Source: CALABS01 sp050260775 (lineage in GTDB: Bacteria; Pseudomonadota; Alphaproteobacteria; Rhodospirillales; Magnetospirillaceae). Taken from it: a DNA stretch of 64,000 bases. The DNA lies in contig JBLNCP010000028.1 in the NCBI GenBank assembly GCA_050260775.1, positions 62,001 through 126,000 on the forward strand, read 5' to 3'. A program made the translations under genes and the position numbers. Of the stretch, positions 23,507-31,580 are shown one piece after another (positions within the stretch are counted from its first letter, which is position 1; every line of letters begins with the position of its first letter). The notes under the pieces are model-generated. The model was given only the letters and a program-made list of their open reading frames with translations. It did no database searches and had not been told where the DNA came from.

Positions 23507-23662
23507 CTAGGGCGGGGCGCGCCACTGCACCTTCATCCATGGGGTGCCCGCCCCGCCCGGCGCCGGAATCATGGCCCAGCGGGTCAGGGTGTCGCTTGCG
23601 ATTTGCCCAAGCACGGCTCCGGAGAACTCGCTGCGCGCCGGCAGCGGGGCTTCGCCATCCAT
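23507..23662 (-). CDS. Short hypothetical ORF, first part of an amber-interrupted frame
   Basis: A 51-residue ORF from ATG 23662 with a strong ribosome-binding site (GGGAGG, six bases before the start). The sequence (MDGEAPLPARSEFSGAVLG ... PWMKVQWRAPP) has good codon bias and stops at TAG, after which the same frame stays open to 23189. With read-through the product would be 157 residues. TAG is used as an ordinary stop by several confident genes in this window (for example the genes ending at 4307, 12567 and 15947), so amber reassignment is unlikely; a nonsense mutation or two small adjacent genes are simpler. Confidence 0.45.
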   Translation of the reverse strand: MDGEAPLPARSEFSGAVLGQIASDTLTRWAMIPAPGGAGTPWMKVQWRAPP

Positions 23663-23773
23663 CGTCCGCCTCCCTGTGGAACGGTCGGCCTGGATATCGT
23701 GGGGATGAAATCGCGCAACAATGGTCCGGGCGTGGTGCCCCGTCCTGGACGGGTTCCGGGCGAGTTGGCGCCT

Positions 23774-26302
23774 TCAACCCAGCAGGCTGCGGTCGAACAG
23801 GCTGATGAGGTCCTCGCCGGACACCGGCCGGCTGATCAGGAAGCCCTGGATCTCGTCGCATCCCTTCGAGCGCAGGAACTCGGCCTGTTCCACCGTCTCG
23901 ACGCCCTCGGCGATGGCGCGGAGCTTGAGGTTGTGGGCGAGGTTGATGATGGTCGAGACGATCTCGGCCCCCTCGCTGGCCAGCGGCTCCCCGTCCTTGC
24001 CGATGTCGTGCACGAACGAGCGGTCGATCTTGAGCGCGTCGATGGGCATGCGCTTGAGGTAGGACAGCGACGAATAGCCGGTGCCGAAATCGTCGATGGA
24101 GATGTGGACGCCCATGCCGCGCAGCTCGCGCAGCACCATCGACACCTCCTCGACCCGCTGCATCAGCACGCTCTCGGTGAGCTCGAGCTCGAGGTATTGC
24201 GGCGCCAGCCCGGTCTCGGCCAGGGCATCGCGCACCATGGCGGGGACGTCGTCCTCGCGGAACTGCAAGGCCGAGACGTTGACGGCGATGCGGACCGGCG
24301 GCAGCCCCAGCTCGTGCCAGCTCTTGCACTGGCGGCAGGCGGCCTTCAGCACCCAGGCGCCGATCTGCGAGATCAGCCCCATGTTCTCGGCCAGCGGGAT
24401 GAAGTCGGCAGGGCTGACCAGGCCCATCTCGGGATGGTGCCAGCGCACCAGCGCCTCGACGCCGGACATGCGGCCGGTGGCAAGGTCAACCTTGACCTGG
24501 AAGGCGAGGCGGAACTCGTTGCGCAGCAGGGCATGGCGCAGCGCCGATTCCATCGCCAGCCGCTCGAACGAGCGGGCGTTCATGGCCGGGGTGTAGAGCT
24601 GGTAGCTGTTGCGCCCCAGGTCCTTGGCCCGGTACATGGCGGTGTCGGCGTTCTTGATCAGCGTCTCGTGGGTGGTGCCGTCGTCGGGGTAGACGGCGAT
24701 GCCCACCGAGGTGGTGACGTAGAGTTCGTGGTCGTCGACCATGAACGGCTGCTTCACCTGGTCGATCACCCGCTCGGCCAGCTTGCCGGCGTCCTCGATG
24801 TGCTCGAGTTCGGGCAGAAGGATGACGAATTCGTCGCCGCCCAGGCGGGCCACCGTGTCGCCCTCGCGCAGGACGTTGGCGAGCCGCTTGGACGTCTCGA
24901 CCAGCACCCGGTCGCCGACCCCGTGGCCCAGGGTGTCGTTGATGCGTTTGAACAGGTCGAGGTCGAGGAACATGATCGCCAGCCGGCTGGCATGGCGGTG
25001 GGCGTTGGCGATGGCCACCTGCAGGCGGTCGGTGAACAGGCGGCGGTTCGGCAGGCCGGTGAGCACGTCGAAATAGGCGAGGTTGCGGATCCGCTCCTCG
25101 GTCTTCTTGCGCTCGGAGATGTCGGTGAAAATGGCGGCGTACTGGGTGATCCGGCCGGCTTCGTCGCGGATGACGTTGATGGTCAGCCACTCCGGGTAGA
25201 TGTCGCCGTTCTTGCGGCGGTTCCAGATCTCGCCCTGCCAGACGTCGTTGCGCTCCAGCTTCTCCCACATCTTCTTGTAGAAGCGGTCGTCGTGCTTGCC
25301 CGATTTCAGGAGGTTGGGGCGCTTGCCCAGCACGTCCTCGGGCGCGTAGCCGGTCAACAGGGTGAAGGCGGGATTGACGAACTCGATCAGGCCGTCCGGC
25401 GTGCAGATCATGATGCCGTCCAGCGACGCCTCGATGACCTTGCGCGCAAGATGGAGATCCTTGCGCGAACGCAGCAGGGCCTCGTCGCGCTCCCGCAGGG
25501 CTTCGTCCAGGCGCTGGACGTACTCGTATTGCAGGGTGGACAGGATGTCCGAGAACGACAGCAGCCCCTTGAGGCGGCCGTTGGCGTCCACCACCCCGAC
25601 ATGGCGGATGTTGCGCTCTTCCAGCAGGTTGCGGGTCGACAGCAGACTGTCGCCCTCCTGGACGGTGATCAGCGGGCGGCTGGCCAGTTCGCCGATGCAG
25701 GGCGGGTGGGCTTCCCCCGACGCGATGATGCGCACGATGTCGCGCTCGGTGACGATGCCGGGGTCCTCGCCCATCTCGCCCATGACGACGGCCGCGTCGG
25801 CGCGGGCGGCCTTCATCTGGGCCATGGCGTCCTTCAGCGAGGACTGCGCCGGAATGGCGACCATCGGGCGGGTCAGGGCCGAGCTGACGTTGCGCAGGAC
25901 CAGGAAGTGCTCGACGCCGTGGCGGAGGATGACGTCGCTCTGGCTGATGATGCCGAGGTGATGGCCGGCGTCGTCGACCACGATGAAGTGGCGAACGCCG
26001 TCCATCTGGAAGCGCAGGCCGGCATCGCCGATCGGGGTGCTGGCATGCAGGGTCTTCACCGGCGCGCTCATCACCGCCGAGATCGGCCGCTTGAAGCTTT
26101 CCGGGTCGCCGGGGTCGATGGCCAGCGCGTCGCGTTCGGTCCAGATCCCCACCGGCAGCTTGCCGTCGACCACCACGATCGAGCTGCAGCGGGCCGCGGC
26201 CATCTGGCGGGCGGCCTCCAGCACGGTGGTGTCGCCCGTGCAGGTCAGTACTTCGCGCTGGATGATACGTTCGATCGCCTGGTCGGAAGCCAAGTCGTGC
26301 AA
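23774..26302 (-). CDS. CBS-PAS-GGDEF-EAL c-di-GMP turnover protein
   Basis: A cytoplasmic protein of about 842 residues. Two CBS pairs (about 10-130 and 140-265) with nucleotide-binding character (IVVVDG...GIWTERD, GIVTERD) are followed by a coiled coil and a PAS domain (about 285-405). A GGDEF domain (about 410-575; RLGGDEF near 485) and an EAL domain (about 590-840; EAL near 615, ELTESVL, DDFGTGYSSL, AEGVET) follow. Both catalytic signatures are intact, although the usual QPK near the EAL start is QVK. It may therefore be a bifunctional synthase/hydrolase whose balance is set by adenine nucleotides at the CBS pairs. The start is TTG 26302 or, with a better spaced GGGGA, TTG 26293. Confidence 0.93.
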   Translation of the reverse strand: MHDLASDQAIERIIQREVLTCTGDTTVLEAARQMAAARCSSIVVVDGKLPVGIWTERDALAIDPGDPESFKRPISAVMSAPVKTLHASTPIGDAGLRFQMDGVRHFIVVDDAGHHLGIISQSDVILRHGVEHFLVLRNVSSALTRPMVAIPAQSSLKDAMAQMKAARADAAVVMGEMGEDPGIVTERDIVRIIASGEAHPPCIGELASRPLITVQEGDSLLSTRNLLEERNIRHVGVVDANGRLKGLLSFSDILSTLQYEYVQRLDEALRERDEALLRSRKDLHLARKVIEASLDGIMICTPDGLIEFVNPAFTLLTGYAPEDVLGKRPNLLKSGKHDDRFYKKMWEKLERNDVWQGEIWNRRKNGDIYPEWLTINVIRDEAGRITQYAAIFTDISERKKTEERIRNLAYFDVLTGLPNRRLFTDRLQVAIANAHRHASRLAIMFLDLDLFKRINDTLGHGVGDRVLVETSKRLANVLREGDTVARLGGDEFVILLPELEHIEDAGKLAERVIDQVKQPFMVDDHELYVTTSVGIAVYPDDGTTHETLIKNADTAMYRAKDLGRNSYQLYTPAMNARSFERLAMESALRHALLRNEFRLAFQVKVDLATGRMSGVEALVRWHHPEMGLVSPADFIPLAENMGLISQIGAWVLKAACRQCKSWHELGLPPVRIAVNVSALQFREDDVPAMVRDALAETGLAPQYLELELTESVLMQRVEEVSMVLRELRGMGVHISIDDFGTGYSSLSYLKRMPIDALKIDRSFVHDIGKDGEPLASEGAEIVSTIINLAHNLKLRAIAEGVETVEQAEFLRSKGCDEIQGFLISRPVSGEDLISLFDRSLLG

Positions 26303-26413
26303 TCCCCGTGCTCTAGTCCCCGGTATGACCAGATCGTTCGATCAGGTCTTGAGTATCCTAACCCCTATCCACAGTTTCTCTTGGTTGACCGTACCTTGCA
26401 AGGCTCCTCGCAT

Positions 26414-26887
26414 TTGTCCGTTCCCTGCTTCCTCTGCGACGAGATGCTGACCGGCTTGGCCCGCTGGCTGCGCGCCGCCGGCTACGACACCGCGGCGGCG
26501 TGGCATGGGCAGCGCGACGGGGCGCTGGTGGAGCGGGCCACGCGGGAATCCCGCCTATTGCTGACCCGCGACCGCGGCATCGGCGAACGCCGGGCCGCCG
26601 CGGGCATCGTCCTGCTGCTGGACGGGCACGGCCTGGAGTCCTGGGCCGAGGAACTGTCGCGCCGAGCCGGTGTCGATTGGATGCTGGCGCCCTTCACCCG
26701 GTGCCTCGTCTGCAACACCCCGCTCGACGCGGCGCCATCGGAGGCGGCCGGTCTGGTGCCCGAGGGCTCGCGCCATCTCGGCCCGCTGCGCTGGTGCTCG
26801 TGCTGCCTCAAGCCCTATTGGCGGGGCGGCCACGTCGAACGCATGGCCGCCCGTCTGACGCGCTGGAGGGGGGACGCCGCCCGTTAG
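26414..26887 (+). CDS. Mut7-C RNase domain protein (DUF82 type)
   Basis: A 157-residue protein with the Mut7-C/PIN-like fold. It has FLCDEMLTGLARWLRAAGYDT at the N-terminus, LLLTRDRGIG in the middle (acidic residues for metal-dependent nuclease activity) and a C-terminal zinc ribbon (C-L-V-C...C-S-C-C) followed by KPYWRGGHVERM. The family is named from the C-terminus of nematode Mut-7 and is predicted to be an RNase; the cellular target is unknown. The likely start is TTG 26414 or TTG 26396; no ATG precedes the conserved domain. Divergent from the CBS-GGDEF-EAL gene across 111 bases. Confidence 0.85.
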   Translation: MSVPCFLCDEMLTGLARWLRAAGYDTAAAWHGQRDGALVERATRESRLLLTRDRGIGERRAAAGIVLLLDGHGLESWAEELSRRAGVDWMLAPFTRCLVCNTPLDAAPSEAAGLVPEGSRHLGPLRWCSCCLKPYWRGGHVERMAARLTRWRGDAAR

Positions 26888-27046
26888 TCACCTCTCCGTT
26901 TGATCCTGGCCGGGCGGCTGGGCGGAGCATCGACCGCAGAACCTTTCGACGGGTGCCAGTGTTGTCGCTTGAGGAGGGTTTCGCCGCTGTCCCGAAGAGG
27001 CGGATGGCGCGCGGCCCGTGCGGCGACACCGAGACCGGAGGACCCC

Positions 27047-27529
27047 ATGCAGTATCAAGACCTCGACCGGATCCGAGGGGTGAAGAGCCTTGATCCGGCG
27101 TTCGCGCGTCCGACCAAGATGACCCGGAGCGAGCGCCTCAGCCGTTGGGCGGACCTGCTCGACGCCCAGGCCGGGCGTCCGTTGCGTGCGCTCGAAGACG
27201 TGGAGTATGTGAGCCCGGGCGTGCGCCGTGAGCTGCGCAAAGACGATTCGCCGCTCGCGCTGGCCTTCACCGATCCGGTGCTGCGGGCCGACGGCCTGAC
27301 CAGCGACCGCCTGGGCGATGCCATGGACTATTTCGGCCTGTCCGAGCGCCAGGCCCATTGGCTGCTGTGCGACTGCCATTATGGTGGCCGCATGACCGCC
27401 AGCGAGGTCGCGGGCCGCGTTCGCGACGAAGCACGGCCGCTTTACGACATCCTCAGGCCCCAGCTGTGGGCGTCGTTCACCGGGGCGGCCATCCTGGCCG
27501 GCGCCGTGGCGACCGTCGTGATGATGTGA
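27047..27529 (+). CDS. Hypothetical protein with C-terminal membrane helix
   Basis: A 160-residue protein. Residues 1-135 are soluble and charged; LSRWADLLDAQAGRPLRALEDVEY and the later block GLSERQAHWLLCDCHYGG look like helical modules. The C-terminal 20 residues (SFTGAAILAGAVATVVMM) form a tail-anchor-like helix. GGAGG lies seven bases before the ATG. It ends just before a strong bidirectional terminator shared with the convergent CxxCxGxG protein. I do not recognise the family. Confidence 0.75.
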   Translation: MQYQDLDRIRGVKSLDPAFARPTKMTRSERLSRWADLLDAQAGRPLRALEDVEYVSPGVRRELRKDDSPLALAFTDPVLRADGLTSDRLGDAMDYFGLSERQAHWLLCDCHYGGRMTASEVAGRVRDEARPLYDILRPQLWASFTGAAILAGAVATVVMM

Positions 27530-27553
27530 AGATGCCTTAGCCCGAAGACGCGG

Positions 27554-27586
27554 GCGCCCCGCGGAAGGTTGGTTTCCGTGGGGTGC
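27554..27586. terminator. Strong bidirectional hairpin terminator
   Basis: A 13-bp stem (arms 27554-27566 and 27574-27586, two G-U pairs in the plus-strand RNA, 7-base loop) sits 25 bases after one gene and 48 bases beyond the convergent one. It is GC-rich and lacks a long T-run, but position and strength support termination. Confidence 0.6.
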
Positions 27587-27633
27587 CCCCGCCGGGGGCG
27601 GGCCGAGGGATGCCCCCGGCCGGGCGGGCGGGA

Positions 27634-27825
27634 TCAGGCGCCGCCGATCCCCTCGATGACGATGCCGGTGCCGTCGCACTCCTCGCACTTGCGTCCGTCC
27701 ACCTTTCCCGTCCCGTGGCAGACCCGACAGATGTCCTCGCCGGTTCCCGGGGTGCCGGGAGCAGCTTCGTCGCCCGGCGCCATGGGCTTCTCGCCGGGGG
27801 CGCGGTGGGTTTCCGGATTGGGCAT
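27634..27825 (-). CDS. Small CxxCxGxG zinc-finger protein (DnaJ-like motif)
   Basis: A 63-residue protein. A disordered, Pro/Gly-rich N-terminus is followed by C-R-V-C-H-G-T-G and C-E-E-C-D-G-T-G, two halves of a DnaJ-type zinc-binding motif, forming one four-Cys site. GAGGAGG precedes ATG 27825. Such mini zinc fingers occur as stand-alone small proteins in proteobacteria; a chaperone-accessory or RNA-binding role is possible, but the J domain and client-binding domains of DnaJ are absent. Confidence 0.75.
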   Translation of the reverse strand: MPNPETHRAPGEKPMAPGDEAAPGTPGTGEDICRVCHGTGKVDGRKCEECDGTGIVIEGIGGA

Positions 27826-27975
27826 GGCAGCCTCCTCGTTTGGTCGTTCCGCAGCATTCTCATCATGTGGACATTCGGCGCCGGGATCGTGTTTCCGCGT
27901 GCTCAAAGGAGTGGTGGGGCGCCCTCGCAGTGGATAGAGTAGGGCGGCTGGGGGGCGATAGAGGGAGGTGGCGGC

Positions 27976-28743
27976 ATGTCGAACCAGCCGGAAGTCGTCG
28001 AGCAATTGCGCCAGGAGTTCCTCGACGAGGCGCTCGAGGTGCTGCAGAGCCTCGATGTCGCCCTCGATGGCCTACAGCACGGCCGGGGCAGCGAGGCCGA
28101 TTTGGTGGCGGCCGCCCGCAGGACAGCGGTCCAGTTCCGCGGCCAAGCCGCCAATTTCGGCATGCGCAGCCTCGCCGCCGTTGCCCACCGCCTCAACGAC
28201 TACCTCGCCGAAGCGCCCGATCCCTTGCCGCCCCGGGCCAGGGACGAACTGCAGGTCTTCATCGACCTGATGACCGGCCTCATCGACGGCAGCCGGCCCG
28301 CCGACAGCGATCCCTCCGCCCTGGTCCGCGCGCTGCCGCGCAAGCTGGGCTTCGACCTCGGCGACATCGTCGTGCGCAACGTCGAGGTCATGCTGGTGAT
28401 GCCGCCGGGCATCCAGACCCGCTACGTCGAGCGCGAACTGCAGCAATGCGGCTACCGGGTGACGGTGATCAGCGACACCATCGACGCCTTTTCCCACGTG
28501 GTCCACACCAAGCCGGACCTGATCGTGGTCTCGGCCATCATGCCGGAACTGGACGGGATCGACCTCGCCATCGCCCTGGTGTCGATGCCGGCCACCCGCA
28601 ACATCCCCATCGCGGTCATCACCGCCCTCGACGATTCCGACGAGCGCCTGCACCTGCTGCCGCGCAAGGTCCCGGTGCTGCACAAGGGGCCGAGCTTCGG
28701 CGACGACCTGTTCCGGGCGCTCGACAACCTGTTCCTGATCTGA
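27976..28743 (+). CDS. Pseudo-Hpt / pseudo-receiver two-domain protein
   Basis: A 255-residue protein with an N-terminal Hpt-like four-helix bundle (about 5-110) and a C-terminal receiver fold (about 138-255). In the Hpt part the usual H-x-x-K-G-S-A-A-N-F-G reads V52-Q-F-R-G-Q-A-A-N-F-G, so the phosphohistidine is Val. In the receiver part the phospho-acceptor Asp is Ser186 (LIVVS-AIMPELDG) and the N-terminal acidic pair is missing (VMLVMPPG). The fold-defining residues remain, including the Lys of HKG. It therefore looks like a phosphorylation-independent protein that retains two-component interaction surfaces. No kinase is adjacent. Confidence 0.85.
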   Translation: MSNQPEVVEQLRQEFLDEALEVLQSLDVALDGLQHGRGSEADLVAAARRTAVQFRGQAANFGMRSLAAVAHRLNDYLAEAPDPLPPRARDELQVFIDLMTGLIDGSRPADSDPSALVRALPRKLGFDLGDIVVRNVEVMLVMPPGIQTRYVERELQQCGYRVTVISDTIDAFSHVVHTKPDLIVVSAIMPELDGIDLAIALVSMPATRNIPIAVITALDDSDERLHLLPRKVPVLHKGPSFGDDLFRALDNLFLI

Positions 28744-29253
28744 TCATTCGTCGCGCTGCTTGCCGCCTTCGAGCCAGCCGTCCTCCCACGCGGCGTGCTG
28801 GGCCGTGTCGGGGGCGAAGGGGTTGCCGGTGAGCGGCTGGCCTTCGCCGTGGGCAAGCCACCCGCGCTGGAATTCCCGGTTGCGCGCGTCTTCCGGCGGG
28901 GCATGGGCATGCCGGCGCGCCACCCAGGCGCCGAACTCGGGGTATTGCATCAGCACGGTGTCGTCGATGCCGTCGGGGTTCTGCCGCAGCACCGCCTTGC
29001 CGCGCGGGGTGATGCGGAAGCGTCCCTCCGGCAGGACCTCGATCAAGTGGGCGGCCTCGGCGTGGAAGCGGGCGTCGTCGAGGTGCGCCATCAGCTCGTT
29101 GCGCGGCACCGGTTCGCCTTCATGCGCCGTCTCGCGGCCCTGGAGCACGAGCTCGGCGGCGGCGTCCAGCGTGGCGGAGCCCTGTCCGGCCACCCGCAGG
29201 ATGGCCAGCATGAGGTCGGGAAAATTGAGCAGGGGGCGTTCGTGGAATTCCAT
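28744..29253 (-). CDS. Winged-helix protein with C-terminal RMF-like domain
   Basis: A 169-residue protein. Residues 1-100 resemble a winged helix (PDLMLAILRVAG, later EGRFRITPRGKAVL wing). The C-terminal 45 residues match ribosome modulation factor in pattern and spacing: QRGW, 11 residues, NPF, nine residues, W-EDGW-LEG, against E. coli RMF QRGY, 11 residues, CPY, eight residues, W-LGGW-REA. RMF dimerises and inactivates 70S ribosomes in stationary phase. A fused version could bring that activity, or its fold, under a sensing or DNA-binding domain. The start at 29253 is chosen because it begins the conserved N-terminal domain. It lies 95 bases upstream of the DAHP synthase 3' end, on the same strand as that gene. 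Confidence 0.75.
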   Translation of the reverse strand: MEFHERPLLNFPDLMLAILRVAGQGSATLDAAAELVLQGRETAHEGEPVPRNELMAHLDDARFHAEAAHLIEVLPEGRFRITPRGKAVLRQNPDGIDDTVLMQYPEFGAWVARRHAHAPPEDARNREFQRGWLAHGEGQPLTGNPFAPDTAQHAAWEDGWLEGGKQRDE

Positions 29254-29348
29254 CCCCAGGATGTGGGGGGTGGAACCCGTCGTGTCATCACCCCGGCAGG
29301 GGCGGGGAAGGGGGCGGCCGTTCTCGATGGAGCGGCCGCCCGTTCCTG

Positions 29349-30731
29349 TTATCCCTGGGCCGCGAGCTGGCAGGCGCGCCGCTGCGACCGCTCGGCCTTG
29401 AGCTGATCGGCGATCAGGAAGGCCAGCTCCAGCGCCTGGTTGGCGTTGAGGCGGGGATCGCAATGGGTGTGGTAACGGTCGCCGAGGCGGGCTTCGGTGA
29501 CCGCCTTGGTGCCGCCGACGCACTCGGTGACGTCCTGGCCGGTCATCTCGAAGTGGACGCCGCCGGCATGGGTGCCCTCGGCCTTGTGCACGGCGAAGAA
29601 GGCCCGGACTTCGGCGAGGATGCGGTCGAACTCGCGGGTCTTGTAGTTGCCGGCCTTGACGGTGTTGGCGTGCATGGGATCGCACGACCACACCACCTCA
29701 CGGCCCTCGCGCCGAACGGCGCGGACCAGCGCCGGCAGCTTCTCGCCGATGTTCTCGGCGCCCATGCGGGTGATGATGGTGATGCGGCCGGACTCGTTGT
29801 CGGGATTGAGCGAATCCAGCAGGCCCATCAGGCCGTCCGCGGTCATGCTTGGGCCGACCTTGAACCCGATCGGGTTCTTGACGCCGCGCAGGAACTCGAC
29901 GTGGCCGGCGTCGAGCTGACGGGTGCGCTCGCCGATCCACAGCATGTGCGCCGAACAATCGTACCAATCGCCCGAGGTCGAATCGACGCGGGTGAGCGCC
30001 TGCTCGTAGGGCAGCAGCAGCGCCTCGTGCGAGGTGAAGAACTCGGTCTCGCGGATCTGCGGCGTGGTCTCCGAGGTCATGCCGCAGGCCCCCATGAAGG
30101 CCAGCGTCTCGGACAGGCGGTTGGCGAGGTCCTCGTACAGCTTGCCCTGCAGCGAGCCGGCGACGCAGCCCAGCGTCCACTGGTGCACCTTGTGCAGGTC
30201 GGCGTAGCCGCCCTGGGCGAAGGCGCGCAGCAGATTGAGGGTGGCGGCCGACTGGTTGTAGGCCCGCACCATGCGCTCGGGATCGGGCACGCGGGCGGCC
30301 TCGGTGAACTCGATGCCGTTGACGATGTCGCCGCGGTAGCTGGGCAAGGTCACGCCGTCGATGGTCTCGGTGTCGGCCGAGCGCGGCTTGGCGAACTGGC
30401 CGGCCATGCGGCCCACCTTCACCACCGGCATGGCGGCGCCGTAGGTCAGCACGACGGCCATCTGCAGCATGACGCGGAAGGTGTCGCGGATGTTGTTGGC
30501 GCGGAACTCGGCGAAGCTCTCGGCGCAATCGCCGCCCTGCAGCAGGAACGCCTTGCCGGCCGCCACGTCGGCCAGCGACGCCTTGAGCCGCCGGGCCTCG
30601 CCGGCGAACACCAGGGGGGGATAACCGCGCAGGACCTCCTCGACCTCGGCCAGCTTGGCCTGGTCGGGGTAGGAGGGAACCTGGTGGATGGGCTTCGACC
30701 GCCAGCTGTCCGGCGTCCAACTCTCGGGCAT
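29349..30731 (-). CDS. aroG: Class II 3-deoxy-7-phosphoheptulonate (DAHP) synthase
   Basis: A 460-residue plant-type (class II) DAHP synthase that condenses phosphoenolpyruvate and erythrose 4-phosphate, the first step of the shikimate pathway. Family blocks run in order: LLQGGDCAESF, GRMAGQFAKPRS, HQWTLG, GACGMTSE, EALLLPYEQALTR, VWSCDPMHANT, and HFEMTGQDVTECVGG. The metal-binding Cys (GGDC), His and Glu positions are intact. ATG 30731 has AGAGGA upstream; an earlier in-frame start would add 13 residues without family similarity. It stands as a single gene divergent from a methyltransferase. Confidence 0.97.
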   Translation of the reverse strand: MPESWTPDSWRSKPIHQVPSYPDQAKLAEVEEVLRGYPPLVFAGEARRLKASLADVAAGKAFLLQGGDCAESFAEFRANNIRDTFRVMLQMAVVLTYGAAMPVVKVGRMAGQFAKPRSADTETIDGVTLPSYRGDIVNGIEFTEAARVPDPERMVRAYNQSAATLNLLRAFAQGGYADLHKVHQWTLGCVAGSLQGKLYEDLANRLSETLAFMGACGMTSETTPQIRETEFFTSHEALLLPYEQALTRVDSTSGDWYDCSAHMLWIGERTRQLDAGHVEFLRGVKNPIGFKVGPSMTADGLMGLLDSLNPDNESGRITIITRMGAENIGEKLPALVRAVRREGREVVWSCDPMHANTVKAGNYKTREFDRILAEVRAFFAVHKAEGTHAGGVHFEMTGQDVTECVGGTKAVTEARLGDRYHTHCDPRLNANQALELAFLIADQLKAERSQRRACQLAAQG

Positions 30732-30829
30732 TTGTCCTCTGATCTCCATTCTCGCAGGCGCGAGATGCAAAGCGTCCTCTATACGACTCTGGGAGTGAGA
30801 ATTCCAGACGGCAATGCTATCGTCGCAGC

Positions 30830-31462
30830 ATGACCACGACCGAACAGCGGCGCGCGCACTGGGAGGGCGTCTGGACCACCAAGCAGCCCGAGGCGGTGAG
30901 CTGGTTCCAGGCCGACCCGGCCATGTCGCTCGCCCTGATCGGGGACGTCGGATTGCGGCGCGACGCCGCCATCATCGATGTGGGAGGCGGCGCCTCCCCG
31001 CTCGTCGACCGGCTGGTCGACCGGGGCTACGTCCACGTGGCGGTGCTCGACGTCTCGGCCGCCGCCCTGGCGCATGCGGCGGAACGGCTGGGACCGCTCG
31101 GCGAGGACGTCACCTGGATCGAATCGGATGTGCTCGCCTGGAAGCCGGTGCCCGGGCTCTTTGACCTTTGGCACGACCGGGCCGTCCTCCATTTCCTGAC
31201 CGACCCCGCCGACCAGCAGGCCTATGTCCGTGTGCTTGAGACCGCGCTCGCTCCCGAGGGGACGGTCATCCTTGCCACCTTCGCCCCCGATGGGCCCGAG
31301 AAGTGCTCGGGGCTGCCGGTGGCCCGCCATGACGGCGCGTCCCTAACGCGCCTGTTGGGAGCGGGTTTCGTCCTGGTGGACGAGCGCGCCGAGGAGCACG
31401 CCACGCCGGCGGGCGGCATCCAGAAATTCCGCTGGTGCGTGTTCCGTCGCCGCCAAGGGTGA
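30830..31462 (+). CDS. Class I SAM-dependent methyltransferase
   Basis: A 210-residue methyltransferase with motif I IIDVGGGASPLVDRL (about 48-62), acidic motif II (VAVLDVS) and motif IV LWHDRAVLHFL. The compact, all-Rossmann form and the N-terminal HWEGVWTTKQPEAVSWFQ are found in a small uncharacterised group often annotated as tellurite-resistance-like or generic methyltransferases. The substrate cannot be told from sequence. It is divergent from aroG across about 100 bases. Confidence 0.9.
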   Translation: MTTTEQRRAHWEGVWTTKQPEAVSWFQADPAMSLALIGDVGLRRDAAIIDVGGGASPLVDRLVDRGYVHVAVLDVSAAALAHAAERLGPLGEDVTWIESDVLAWKPVPGLFDLWHDRAVLHFLTDPADQQAYVRVLETALAPEGTVILATFAPDGPEKCSGLPVARHDGASLTRLLGAGFVLVDERAEEHATPAGGIQKFRWCVFRRRQG

Positions 31463-31580
31463 CGTGGGCGCAACCCCTGGTTAAGGGCCAGCTATGACCA
31501 TACCTTCGCGCGGTTGACCGCTGGTACTCCGAAGGTCTTAATTGGTCTAATTCTTGGCAGTGGCCTTCGCCAGGCATGGG

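Noticed and set aside
23507..23509. Pyrrolysine or amber recoding
   Set aside because: TAG terminates several confident genes here and no pyl genes or downstream structural signal are visible; a nonsense mutation or two genes is simpler.
23603..26887. Very long plus-strand open frame opposite the GGDEF-EAL gene
   Set aside because: It is an antisense shadow created by high GC; only its last part (from about 26414) has a recognisable domain and proper codon bias.
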